Origin: Streptomyces durocortorensis
GTDB taxonomy: Bacteria; Actinomycetota; Actinomycetes; Streptomycetales; Streptomycetaceae
Assembly (NCBI RefSeq): GCF_031760065.1
Contig: NZ_CP134500.1
Span: 6,200,001 to 6,264,000 of the forward strand
Reading direction: 5' to 3'
DNA length: 64,000 bases
The notes below the pieces were generated by a model. That model did no database searches, was not told the DNA's origin, and saw only the letters and a list, made by a program, of their open reading frames with translations. The translations under genes were made by a program, and so were the position numbers. Below, piece after piece: positions 1 through 7,204 of this stretch. Each line of letters starts with the position of its first letter. Position 1 is the stretch's first letter.

Positions 1-491
1 ATGCCGCTGGCGATGCCGGCCGAGGTGATCACCCGGTCGTCGGCGGTGAACAGGACGTCGCGGACGACCACCGCCCTGGGGTGGCGCAGGGCCAGCTCGT
101 CCTGCACGTCGTGGTGGGTGGTGCAGTGGCGGCCGTCGAGCAGGCCGGCCTGGCCGAGCGCCTCGGCTCCGGCGCAGACGCTTGCCACCGTCCCGCCCCC
201 GGCGTGGTGGTCCCGGAGGACCTGCAGGGAGGCGGCGCCGATGGCAGGGGCTTCGGCCGGGGTGGCTGTCCGCCAGCCGGGCACCACGATCAGGTCCTCG
301 GGCCCGAGACCGGGCCAGTTCACCCCGGCCACCAGCGGCAGCCCCTGGGCGGTGGAGACCTGTGGCTGCTCGGCCACGTAGGCGAGCGTGTAGGGGTGCC
401 CGAAGTCGGCGGCCGTGGAGAAAACCTGCGCGGGTCCGGCCAGGTCCAGCAAATGGACTCCGGGCACCAGGAAGAAGACGATGTGGCTCAC
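1..491 (-). CDS. GlxA-type transcriptional regulator, N-terminal DJ-1/PfpI domain (3' part outside window)
   Basis: The 163 residues visible form a DJ-1/PfpI (glutamine amidotransferase-like) domain: an initial strand SHIVFFLVPGVHLLDLAGPA, the nucleophile-elbow segment VASVCAGAEAL with a cysteine, and DDRVITSAGIASG near the window edge. In GlxA-family regulators this sensor-like domain is followed by an AraC-type DNA-binding domain, which would lie before position 1 and cannot be seen. The GTG at 491 is the first in-frame start after the upstream hydrolase gene stops at 499, leaving a 7-base gap and implying one transcript. No strong ribosome site is visible. A stand-alone DJ-1 amidase-like protein is the alternative. 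Confidence 0.82.
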   Translation of the reverse strand, partial: MSHIVFFLVPGVHLLDLAGPAQVFSTAADFGHPYTLAYVAEQPQVSTAQGLPLVAGVNWPGLGPEDLIVVPGWRTATPAEAPAIGAASLQVLRDHHAGGGTVASVCAGAEALGQAGLLDGRHCTTHHDVQDELALRHPRAVVVRDVLFTADDRVITSAGIASG

Positions 492-498
492 GATTCGG

Positions 499-1101
499 TC
501 ATTGTGTCTGAAGTCCTGCCGCGGCCTCCAGCTGGTCGACCGTCGCGATGGTGGCAAAGCGTCCGGCGAGGGCGTACTCGGTGCGCCTGATGACCTCTTC
601 GGCAGGCAACGTGCGGGGGTCGGCCAGCAGCTCGGCGACGCTCTGGTCGGCGGGAGCGTCGCGGTGCGGGATGGGATTGGTCGCGGTCGCGTCGACGGCG
701 AAGGTGACCTGGTAGCCGAGGTCGCTTGCGACGCGAGTGGTGGTCTCCACGCACTGCTCGGTGCGGATGCCGCAGACGGTGAGTTCGCGGATGCCGCGCT
801 CGGTGAGGAGTTGTTGCAGGTTGGTGGTGGTGAACGCGTTGTGTGAGGTCTTGTGGATCAGCGGTTCCCCATCCGCTCGCTCCAGCTCCTCCATCAGCCG
901 GACATGGCCGAGTGCCGGGTCGAAGACATCGCCGGTGCCGGGCTCGGAGTGCAGTACCCACACCACCAGGTCCCCGGCCTGGCGGGAGAGCCGGACCAGT
1001 CGGTTCACCTGGTCGGCGATCTTCAGGTCGGAGGTGGTTTCCCACAGCGGACGGGCGCGGAAGGACTCCTGGACATCGATGACGATCAGTGCTCGGGTCA
1101 T
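499..1101 (-). CDS. Isochorismatase-like cysteine hydrolase
   Basis: This 200-residue protein belongs to the isochorismatase-like amidohydrolase superfamily. The catalytic triad expected of the family is visible: the aspartate in ALIVIDVQESF near the N terminus, a lysine in LIHKTSHNAF, and the nucleophilic cysteine in VCGIRTEQCVETT. Family members hydrolyse amides such as nicotinamide, carbamates or isochorismate ether bonds; the substrate cannot be read here. I start at ATG 1101 because MTRALIVIDVQ begins directly with the first core strand, and GGGGAC precedes it; an extension to 1146 would add a low-complexity tail. It is followed 7 bases on by the GlxA-type regulator, a common actinobacterial pairing. 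Confidence 0.85.
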   Translation of the reverse strand: MTRALIVIDVQESFRARPLWETTSDLKIADQVNRLVRLSRQAGDLVVWVLHSEPGTGDVFDPALGHVRLMEELERADGEPLIHKTSHNAFTTTNLQQLLTERGIRELTVCGIRTEQCVETTTRVASDLGYQVTFAVDATATNPIPHRDAPADQSVAELLADPRTLPAEEVIRRTEYALAGRFATIATVDQLEAAAGLQTQ

Positions 1102-1457
1102 GTCCCCAAGCCTGCGCCGCGCGGGCGGGTCGGCAACAGGCTGCATCGGGTCCGACAGCGGACCGATCCGGTCAGCAGTAGGTCAGGCAGTTCGAGCGAC
1201 CACAGCAGGGGCCGCGGGGAACTGCGCGAGATCGGTGGGCAGATGCCTGTGTCCCCGCCTCGCGCACGTAATTGGTCCAACAGAGCCTCGCGCCTGTGGA
1301 CAGTGCACATCAGTGGCATCCGCCAGCAGGTCATCGAATGCGAGGGTTTCGTGGGCGGGGGCCCCAGCGTTGGAGGGGCCGGTCATCGCGGCTGCGGCGC
1401 AGGGTAGTGGCGGAGGCGGACGCTCCAGAGCCTGTCGTACCGCTCCACCCCCTCCGG
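1102..1457. other. Intergenic stretch of 356 bases, no convincing gene
   Basis: The stretch separates the isochorismatase-like gene from the end of the deacetylase gene, both on the minus strand. The only coding-like signal is about 30 codons on the minus strand from an ATG at 1386, with high third-position GC at first that fades after about position 1300. No ribosome site precedes it and I do not recognise the product. It may be a decayed gene start. Confidence 0.4.
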
Positions 1458-2333
1458 CTATCCCTCCATCAACTCCGACACCTTCACGAAGCGGTAGCCG
1501 CGCTCCCGCAGCTCCGGCACGATCCGGCGTACCGCCGCCTCCGTGGCCGGGGCCGCGCTGCGGGTGCAGTGCATCACGACGAGCGAGCCCGGACGCACTC
1601 CGGCCAGCACCTGATCGGCCACCGCGTCCGCGTCCGTGGCGAACGCGTCGCCGCTGACCACGTCCCACTGCACGGCCGTCACCTTCGCCGGGGCCAGCGC
1701 GCGCAGGGTGGCGTCGTCGTAGCAGCCGCCGGGGAAGCGGAAGTAGGGCACGACGTTCCGGGCCCCCGCCTTCCGGAACGCCGCGAAGGCGCGCTCCACG
1801 TCACGGGTCATCGCGGCCTTCTCGACCACCGGCAGTCCGTAGCAGGGGGTGCTGAAGGCGTAGTGGCTGTAGGAGTGGTTGGCGATCTCGAACAGCGGGT
1901 CCGTGCCGATGGCCTTCGCCTGGGCCGGGTACTCCTCGGCCCAGCGCCCGGTCATGAACACGGTCGACGGCACCTTCAGCCGCCGCAGCAGCGCGATCAG
2001 CTCGGGGTTGTCGAAGCGCTCGCCCGACGCCGCCCGGGAGCCCTGATCGGCCGTCATGTCGGCGTCGAACGTGAGCGCCACGACCCTCTCCGCCGAGCGG
2101 CCGGCCCCGTCGCCCGACGGCCGTCGTTCGAAGACCGGGGTACGGCCAGCCGGGCCCGGAGCCATGGTGGGCGGCTTCTTCGGGGCGGCCGGGGGTGAGG
2201 CGGTGGCAGCCGTAGGGGAGTCGGTGGCTTCGGTACGCGAGTCGGCAGGGCTCGCGCACCCGGCCAGGACGGCGCCGCCGAGCACCGCCCCCGCAACCAC
2301 CATGGCAGCCATTTTCCGTGATGATCTGATCAT
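1458..2333 (-). CDS. Polysaccharide deacetylase family lipoprotein
   Basis: A secreted carbohydrate esterase family 4 (NodB-like) protein, 291 residues from ATG 2333 or 284 from ATG 2312. The N terminus AAMVVAGAVLGGAVLAGC is a lipoprotein signal peptide with lipobox LAGC, followed by a Ser/Thr/Pro-rich linker. The catalytic domain shows motif 1 as LTFDADM (second Asp as usual metal ligand), motif 2 as EIANHSYSHY with the H-S-x-x-H metal ligands, and motif 3 as YFRFPGG. The usual second Asp of TFDDG is replaced by Ala-Asp, so the order of the first motif is unusual. Likely substrates are cell-wall or extracellular N-acetylated glycans. A 34-base palindrome covers both candidate starts and the ribosome site ACGGAA. 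Confidence 0.83.
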   Translation of the reverse strand: MIRSSRKMAAMVVAGAVLGGAVLAGCASPADSRTEATDSPTAATASPPAAPKKPPTMAPGPAGRTPVFERRPSGDGAGRSAERVVALTFDADMTADQGSRAASGERFDNPELIALLRRLKVPSTVFMTGRWAEEYPAQAKAIGTDPLFEIANHSYSHYAFSTPCYGLPVVEKAAMTRDVERAFAAFRKAGARNVVPYFRFPGGCYDDATLRALAPAKVTAVQWDVVSGDAFATDADAVADQVLAGVRPGSLVVMHCTRSAAPATEAAVRRIVPELRERGYRFVKVSELMEG

Positions 2334-2344
2334 CCACGGAAAAT
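2311..2344. promoter_or_regulatory. 34-bp near-perfect palindrome over the deacetylase start
   Basis: Outer arms ATTTTCCGT and ACGGAAAAT match perfectly, and inner arms GATGATC and GATCATC surround a central T; only one extra base breaks full symmetry. The right-hand end abuts the ATG at 2312 on the minus strand and includes the likely ribosome site. It could be a repressor operator or an RNA hairpin that hides the ribosome site. Confidence 0.6.
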
Positions 2345-2410
2345 ATCGGACATAAGTGGATCGATCTCGGCTATCAGTGCTTCGACGCGTGTCCTGATCA
2401 CGTCGCGGAC

Positions 2411-2437
2411 CGGGTGTATCGGGTGTATCGGGTGAAT
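2411..2437. repeat. Three tandem copies of a 9-bp repeat
   Basis: CGGGTGTAT occurs twice followed by CGGGTGAAT, uninterrupted, in the divergent intergenic region between the deacetylase and the STAS gene. It is one of four short tandem repeats of 9-10 bp in intergenic junctions of this window. Confidence 0.8.
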
Positions 2438-2516
2438 GGTGTGACACCTCTGCCCTGCGGGGTCTCCGAGGGGCCAGCCGCAGTAGGTCCTGCCGGGGAA
2501 GGCCGGGCTCAGTCAG

Positions 2517-2550
2517 GTAGGGGCCCCGGGCGCGCGCCGGGGGCCCCTAC
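2517..2550 (+). terminator. Strong GC hairpin just before the STAS gene
   Basis: GTAGGGGCCCC pairs with GGGGCCCCTAC around a GC-rich loop, a stem of at least 11 pairs ending 9 bases before the STAS start codon at 2560. Its position in front of a ribosome site is odd for a terminator. It may be a leader structure controlling translation, or mark the end of an upstream transcript. Confidence 0.5.
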
Positions 2551-2559
2551 CGGGGGACC

Positions 2560-2991
2560 ATGGAAGGACAGCGGAGTTCCGACCGGACCGCGAAGGGCAA
2601 CGCCATGGCAGCCGCACACCCCTCCACCCCGTCGAGCGAACCGGCCGGACCGGTCGGTCGGCCCGGACCGACCGGACCTGCCGTGACCATGGCGGTCTCC
2701 GCCGCCGACGGCCGGCACGCCGAACTGGTCCTGGCCGGGGAGATCGGGGCCGAATCCCTGCGCGGGCTGGAAGAACTCCTCGACGACCTCCGGCTCGGCC
2801 GCGCCGCCGTCTGGACCCTGGACATGAGCGGCGTCACGCACTTCGACCTCGCCTGCGCCTACGCCCTGCTTCGGGCCGTCACCCTGCGCGAGGAGCCCGC
2901 CGAGCTCACGATCCACGGGGCCCGGCGCGCCGTCCGGCGGACGCTGCGGAGCTCCGGGCTCGACGCGGTGGCCGTGATCGGGGAGCGGTGA
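2560..2991 (+). CDS. STAS-domain protein, anti-sigma-factor-antagonist-like
   Basis: A 143-residue protein with a Pro/Gly-rich 40-residue N-terminal extension and a C-terminal STAS domain (about residues 45-140) of the SpoIIAA/BldG superfamily. The core strand WTLDMSGVTHFDLACAYALL corresponds to the segment that in SpoIIAA carries the phosphorylated serine (D-S-S-G); here the equivalent is F-D-L-A-C, so the usual phosphorylation site is missing. This argues against classic partner switching by an SpoIIAB kinase. ATG 2560 is preceded by GGGGGA; ATG 2605, preceded by AAGGG, would remove part of the extension. It is a single-gene unit between a hairpin and the convergent phosphatase gene. Confidence 0.75.
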   Translation: MEGQRSSDRTAKGNAMAAAHPSTPSSEPAGPVGRPGPTGPAVTMAVSAADGRHAELVLAGEIGAESLRGLEELLDDLRLGRAAVWTLDMSGVTHFDLACAYALLRAVTLREEPAELTIHGARRAVRRTLRSSGLDAVAVIGER

Positions 2992-3073
2992 GGGCCCTCA
3001 GGCCGCGGGTGGCAGGGTCAGCAGAGTGCCCATCGCCGCGAGTGCCGAGGGTTCGACCCGGTGGATCGCGGCA

Positions 3074-3104
3074 GGGGCCGTGCCCTGATCAGCACCACGG
3101 CCCC
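3074..3104 (-). terminator. Hairpin terminator at the end of the PhoX-type gene
   Basis: GGGGCCGTG pairs perfectly with CACGGCCCC around a 13-base loop, and the phosphatase stop codon (3089-3091) lies inside the loop. It sits between the convergent STAS and phosphatase genes, so it could stop transcription from either side. Confidence 0.55.
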
Positions 3105-4462
3105 GTCACCGCGAACGTCGTCCCCGGCGTGTAGCAGTTCACGTACATCGTCGAGCCGTCCGGCGAGAAGGCGACCCCCGCGAACTCGCCCCACGCCGGC
3201 TCCTCGGGCGTCCCGATGTTCTGCCGCCCGCGCGCCATCGGGTACACCTCGCCCCGCCGGGTCACTCCCAGCACGTGCTGGGCGCCGCCGCCGTCCTCGC
3301 AGACCATCAGCCCGCCGTCGGCGGCCAGGCAGATGTTGTCGGGGGACTCCCCGGGGAGCTGGATGTCGGTGTCCGGGCCGAAGATCACGACCAGCGTGAG
3401 CCGCCGCTTCCTCGGCTCGTAGCGCCAGACCTGGCCGTAGTGGTCGGCCGCCGACCCCTCGTCTCGGTGCGCGAAGCTGGACACGAAGTAGACGGAGGAG
3501 CCTCCCCAGTAGCAGCCCTCCAGCTTCTGCGCGTGCGTGATGCCCTTCGGCCCGAAGTCCTGGAAACGGATCGCGGTCCCGGCCGCCAGCGGATCCGGTA
3601 CGGGCGCCCACTCGATCCGGTCGAAGCTCGTCCCCGTCTCCTGGACGGCCGACAGGTCCGGCACGCCGGGCACCCGCATCGCCTCCAGCGCCCCGCCCGC
3701 CCGCAGCGAACCGGTGCCGCCGAGCGGCTTCTCGGGGAGGAAGCGGTAGAAGAGCCCGAACGGCTTGTCGAACGCGTCCTCCGTCTCGTACACGATCCCC
3801 GTCCTCGGGTCGACGGCGATCGCCTCGTGCTGGAAGCGGCCCATCGCGGTCAGGGGGATCGCCCCGGTGCGGCGCGGGCAGGCGCCGTCCACTTCGAAGA
3901 TGAAGCCGTGGTCCTTGGTGTACCCGTTGGTCCCGGCCTTGTCCTCGGTCTCCTCGCAGGTCAGCCAGGTACGCCAAGGAGTGGGGCCGCCCGCGCAGTT
4001 GACCGCCGTACCGGCGATGGCGACGCGCTCGCCGAGTACCCTGTTCCGGCCGTCCAGCTCCAGGGCCGTACAGCCGCCCTTGGCCGCGGGGTCGTACGTC
4101 AGCCCCTCGGCGGTCGGCACGCCGATCGCGGCGGTGGGCCGGTTCTCGTGGTTGCGAACGAGGTGGACCCGCCCGTTCCGGCCCGCGAGGGCGGCCATCC
4201 CGTCGTGATTGCTGGGCACCCGCCCCTCGCCGGAGCGCAGCGGCTCGCCCTCCCGGGACAGCACCCGGTAGCGGAACCCTTTCGGCAGATCGAGGAGGCC
4301 GTCCGGATCGGGGACCAGGGGGCCGTAGCCGCCGTGCCCGCGGGCGGCGGCGGTGCCCGCGAAGAGTTCGCCGAAGGCCCCGGTGAAGGCGACCGCGGCG
4401 GCCGCGCCGCCGCCTGCCAGGACCTGTCGTCGTGTTGCGAGGTGTCGAGGTGCGGATGTCAT
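3089..4462 (-). CDS. PhoX-type (DUF839) Tat-exported phosphatase
   Basis: The 457-residue product begins with a twin-arginine signal, TRRQVLAGGGAAAAV, ending near AAARG, so it should be exported folded through Tat. The rest matches PhoX/DUF839 proteins: VPSNHDGMAAL, LVRNHENRP, LTCEETEDKAG, FQHEAIAVDPRTGIVYETED and ITHAQKLEGCYWGGSSVYF, segments rich in Glu and His that bind Ca and Fe in characterised PhoX alkaline phosphatases. It would release phosphate from organic phosphates outside the membrane. Start ATG 4462 has GGGAG seven bases upstream. The upstream region contains one unit resembling a PHO-box half (GGTCACTTCACC on the minus strand, near 4488-4499), but no clear second copy. Confidence 0.85.
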   Translation of the reverse strand: MTSAPRHLATRRQVLAGGGAAAAVAFTGAFGELFAGTAAARGHGGYGPLVPDPDGLLDLPKGFRYRVLSREGEPLRSGEGRVPSNHDGMAALAGRNGRVHLVRNHENRPTAAIGVPTAEGLTYDPAAKGGCTALELDGRNRVLGERVAIAGTAVNCAGGPTPWRTWLTCEETEDKAGTNGYTKDHGFIFEVDGACPRRTGAIPLTAMGRFQHEAIAVDPRTGIVYETEDAFDKPFGLFYRFLPEKPLGGTGSLRAGGALEAMRVPGVPDLSAVQETGTSFDRIEWAPVPDPLAAGTAIRFQDFGPKGITHAQKLEGCYWGGSSVYFVSSFAHRDEGSAADHYGQVWRYEPRKRRLTLVVIFGPDTDIQLPGESPDNICLAADGGLMVCEDGGGAQHVLGVTRRGEVYPMARGRQNIGTPEEPAWGEFAGVAFSPDGSTMYVNCYTPGTTFAVTGPWC

Positions 4463-4520
4463 GAGGCAACTCCCTGTTGGCGGACAGGTGAAGTGACCCG
4501 CACGTGTGTAGCACGCACAA

Positions 4521-4553
4521 AGGCGCGGGGGAACCATGCGCGCCCCCGCGCCT
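4521..4553 (-). terminator. Terminator hairpin after the OsmC gene
   Basis: AGGCGCGGGGG and CCCCCGCGCCT form a perfect 11-bp stem with an 11-base loop; on the minus strand the stem is followed by TTTG. It lies 49 bases beyond the OsmC stop and upstream of the phosphatase gene, separating the two transcripts. Confidence 0.65.
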
Positions 4554-4601
4554 CGTGTTGCTGCTGGGACGGCCCTGTTGACTGCGGCCGCCTCGCGCGG
4601 A

Positions 4602-5027
4602 TCAGGCCAGGGAGGCCGACAGCGTGATCGTCGTGCCCGTCAGCGCCTGGCTGACCGGGCAGTTCGCCTTGGCGTCCTCGGCCGCCTTCAGGAAGTCCGC
4701 CTCGTCGAGCCCGGGGACCTCGCCCTGGACCGTGAGGTGGATGCCGGTGATGCCGGTGCCGGGCTGGAAGGTCACCTCGGCCTTCGTCTCCAGCTTGGTG
4801 GCCGGGGTGCCCGCCCCGGCGAGACCGTGGGACAGCGCCATCGAGAAGCAGCTGGAGTGAGCGGCCGCGATGAGCTCCTCGGGGCTCGTCTTGCCGTTCG
4901 CCTGCTCCGAGCGGGACGGCCAGGAGACGTCGTACTCACCGATGCCGGAGGAGTCGAAAGTGACGACACCCTTGCCCTCGATCAGGTTGCCTTCCCAGAC
5001 CGTGTGCGCCTGACGCGTGGTAGCCAT
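4602..5027 (-). CDS. OsmC/Ohr family peroxidase
   Basis: A 141-residue OsmC-family protein, which reduces organic hydroperoxides with a pair of cysteines. Both are present: Cys60 in IAAAHSSCFSMAL and Cys123 in ANCPVSQAL, matching the usual spacing for the OsmC subfamily. Length and the N-terminal TTRQAHTVWEGNLIEGKG region are typical. The start ATG is preceded by AAGGGA at good spacing. It is monocistronic, bounded by the hairpin at 4521-4553 and a 92-base gap to the ATPase gene. Cytoplasmic antioxidant role inferred from the family. Confidence 0.93.
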   Translation of the reverse strand: MATTRQAHTVWEGNLIEGKGVVTFDSSGIGEYDVSWPSRSEQANGKTSPEELIAAAHSSCFSMALSHGLAGAGTPATKLETKAEVTFQPGTGITGIHLTVQGEVPGLDEADFLKAAEDAKANCPVSQALTGTTITLSASLA

Positions 5028-5119
5028 GCTTGATCCCTTCGAACGGTGTGCGCGGTTGTACGGGACAACGCGGGGCGGACCTGTCGTGCGCCGTGCCCCG
5101 CTGAGTTACGCCCCCGAAC

Positions 5120-6214
5120 CTACTGCGCCACCAGCCCCTTCGCGTCCCGCGCCAGCGCCGTCAGCCGGGAGATCGCGCGGAAGTACTTCTTCCGGTACCC
5201 GCCGTTCAGCATCTCGTCGCTGAAGAGCCGGTCGAAGGGCTGCCCGGAGGCGAGCACCGGGACCTCCCGGTCGTAGAGCCGGTCGGCCAGCACCACCAGG
5301 CGCAGCGCGGTCGACTGGTCGGGCACCGCCGTCACCCCGGTCAGACAGACCGCGCCGATGTCGTCGGTCAGCGCGCCGTACCGGCTCGGGTGCACCCGGG
5401 CCAGGTGATCCAGCAGCCCGGGGAAGTCGTCGAGGGAAGCCCCCGGCGTGGCGTACGCGGCCCGGGTGACCTGGTCGTCGGTGTACGGCGGCGGGGCCTC
5501 GGGCAGTCCGCGGTGCCGGTAGTCCTCGCCGTCGATGCGCAGCGGACGGAAGTGCGCGGACAGGCCCTGGATCTCACGCAGGAAGTCGGCGGCGGCGAAC
5601 CGGCCCTCGCCGAGCTTGCCGGGCAGGGTGTTGGAGGTCGCGGCGAGCGCCACCCCGTTCTCCACCAGCCGGCTGAGCAACGAGGACACCAGCACGGTGT
5701 CGCCGGGATCGTCGAGCTCGAACTCGTCGATGCACAGCAGCCGGTGCCCGCTGAGGGTCCGCACGGTCTGCTGGAAGCCCAGCGCGCCGACGAGGTTCGT
5801 CAGCTCGACGAACGTGCCGAAGGCCTTCAGCGAGGGCTCGGCGGGCGTGGCGTGCCAGAGGGAGGCGAGGAGGTGGGTCTTGCCGACGCCGTAGCCGCCG
5901 TCCAGATACACCCCGCGCGGCCCGGTCGGCGCCGCGGGCTTCCTGCTCCCGAACCACTTCCGGCGCCCGGCACCGGTCGCGTGCGACCCGCCGAGCCCGG
6001 CGGCGAAGCCCGCGAGGACCGTGACCGCCTCGCTCTGGCTGGGCTGGTTCGGGTCGGGTACGTACGTGTCGAAGCGCACCGAGTCGAAGCGCGGCGGCGG
6101 CACCATCTCGGCGACCAGACGGTCTGCGGGGACGTGCGGCTCGCGGGCGCACAGGGACAGCGGGGCCGCTTCGGCAAGGGGGCTCTGCCCCGGAACGGCG
6201 GTGGATGACGACAC
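5120..6214 (-). CDS. zapE: AFG1/ZapE-type P-loop ATPase
   Basis: A 364-residue AFG1-like ATPase (proteobacterial members are named ZapE and act on the division ring). Walker A GGYGVGKT is at residues 106-113, Walker B LLCIDEFEL at about 159-167, and the sensor segment ALAATSNTLPGKL follows, with AHFRPLRIDGEDYR and the C-terminal RLYDREVPVLASG and KKYFRAISRL blocks also typical. The actinobacterial role is not established. I use the GTG at 6214; the alternative ATG at 6253 would overlap the divergent reductase gene and add a rare TTA leucine codon. The two genes start 37 bases apart and must share a promoter region. Confidence 0.85.
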   Translation of the reverse strand: MSSSTAVPGQSPLAEAAPLSLCAREPHVPADRLVAEMVPPPRFDSVRFDTYVPDPNQPSQSEAVTVLAGFAAGLGGSHATGAGRRKWFGSRKPAAPTGPRGVYLDGGYGVGKTHLLASLWHATPAEPSLKAFGTFVELTNLVGALGFQQTVRTLSGHRLLCIDEFELDDPGDTVLVSSLLSRLVENGVALAATSNTLPGKLGEGRFAAADFLREIQGLSAHFRPLRIDGEDYRHRGLPEAPPPYTDDQVTRAAYATPGASLDDFPGLLDHLARVHPSRYGALTDDIGAVCLTGVTAVPDQSTALRLVVLADRLYDREVPVLASGQPFDRLFSDEMLNGGYRKKYFRAISRLTALARDAKGLVAQ

Positions 6215-6251
6215 AACCGTCCACCCTAAGGCCCGTGCCAGACTGCAACCC

Positions 6252-7061
6252 ATGCGAAGCCTGTTCCCTGTGACGGACCTGACAACAAGCAGCTCCACGG
6301 GCGAGGGCCCGTCCGGACCGCTCGCCGACCGCGAGTGGAGCCTCGACGAGCTGGCGGACGCCTACGCCTACCCGGCGGACCTCCCCGCCAAGACTCCCTG
6401 GCTGCGCGCCAACATGGTCTCCACCCTCGACGGGGCCGCCCAGCACGACGGCCGCTCGCAGCCCATCTCCTGCGCCGCCGACATGCGGATCTTCGGCACG
6501 CTGCGGGCCCTGGCCGACGTGGTGATCGCCGGAGCCGAGACCGTACGCCTGGAGGGGTACCGCCCGGCCCGGGCCCGGGAGGCGTTCGCGGCACGGCGGG
6601 CGGCGGCGGGACAGGGCCCCGCTCCGGCCGTGGCGGTGGTGACCGGCTCGATGGACCTGGACTTCTCGCTGCCCCTGTTCACCGAGCCGCTGGTCCCGAC
6701 GCTCGTGGTGACCGGTGCTGGGGCGTCGGCGGACCGTATCGCGGCGGCCCGGAAGGCGGGCGCCGAGGTCGTGATCGCGGGGGACGGCACCCGGGTGGAC
6801 CCGGCGCGGGCGGTGCGCGAGCTGGCCGACCGGGGGCTGACCCGGCAGCTGACCGAGGGCGGGCCCCGGCTGCTGGGCCAGTTCGTGGCGGGCGGCGTGC
6901 TGGACGAGCTGTGCCTGACGGTCTCCCCGATGCTCACAGCCGGTGATGCTCAGCGGATCGCCGGAGGGCCCGGGGTCGCCGTGCCGGAACGTTTTTTCCT
7001 GACATCGTTGCTGGAAGAGGCCGGGTTCCTCTTCACTCGGTACCGTCGGACTGACGGTTAG
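6252..7061 (+). CDS. Pyrimidine reductase family protein (RibD C-terminal domain)
   Basis: A 269-residue stand-alone RibD_C (dihydrofolate-reductase-like) domain. Visible family signatures are LRANMVSTLDGAAQ near residue 50, VVIAGAETVRLEGYRPA, and LTEGGPRLLGQFVAGGVLDEL. RibD_C enzymes use NADPH to reduce the ribosyl side chain in riboflavin synthesis, but single-domain copies away from rib genes act on varied or unknown substrates. No deaminase domain is fused and no other riboflavin gene is nearby, so a riboflavin role is not implied. ATG 6252 starts 37 bases from the divergent ZapE gene. A 7-bp hairpin follows the stop codon directly. Confidence 0.82.
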   Translation: MRSLFPVTDLTTSSSTGEGPSGPLADREWSLDELADAYAYPADLPAKTPWLRANMVSTLDGAAQHDGRSQPISCAADMRIFGTLRALADVVIAGAETVRLEGYRPARAREAFAARRAAAGQGPAPAVAVVTGSMDLDFSLPLFTEPLVPTLVVTGAGASADRIAAARKAGAEVVIAGDGTRVDPARAVRELADRGLTRQLTEGGPRLLGQFVAGGVLDELCLTVSPMLTAGDAQRIAGGPGVAVPERFFLTSLLEEAGFLFTRYRRTDG

Positions 7062-7080
7062 CGGAATTTCCCGTTCCGCT
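7060..7080 (+). terminator. Short perfect hairpin after the RibD_C gene
   Basis: AGCGGAA and TTCCGCT pair perfectly across a 7-base loop TTTCCCG, beginning within the TAG stop codon of the reductase gene. No T tract follows. Confidence 0.5.
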
Positions 7081-7110
7081 TAGCTCGGGCTGGGCACACT
7101 TACCCCTGTC

Positions 7111-7128
7111 CCCCGTGGAAGCACGGGG
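7111..7128 (+). promoter_or_regulatory. Hairpin in the leader of the 156-residue protein gene
   Basis: CCCCGTG and CACGGGG form a perfect 7-bp stem closed by a GAAG tetraloop, 77 bases upstream of the GTG start at 7205. It may be a second terminator for the upstream gene or a leader structure. Confidence 0.4.
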
Positions 7129-7204
7129 AAGGATGGTTTCAGCAAACGACCGTCGACGGCCGATGCCGCGGTCGACGAGACGAAGAAGCGGAAGGGCGCC
7201 TGTC

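Noticed and set aside
1183..1386. Small minus-strand ORF between the deacetylase and isochorismatase-like genes
   Set aside because: Coding bias lasts only about 30 codons, no ribosome site, no recognised product.
3040..3070. tRNA T-loop-like GGTTCGACCC
   Set aside because: No matching acceptor, anticodon or D-arm can be folded around it; it lies at the end of a coding region.
4480..4510. PHO box upstream of the PhoX-type phosphatase
   Set aside because: Only one unit resembling GTTCACC (GGTCACTTCACC) is visible; a PHO box needs at least two 11-bp direct repeats.
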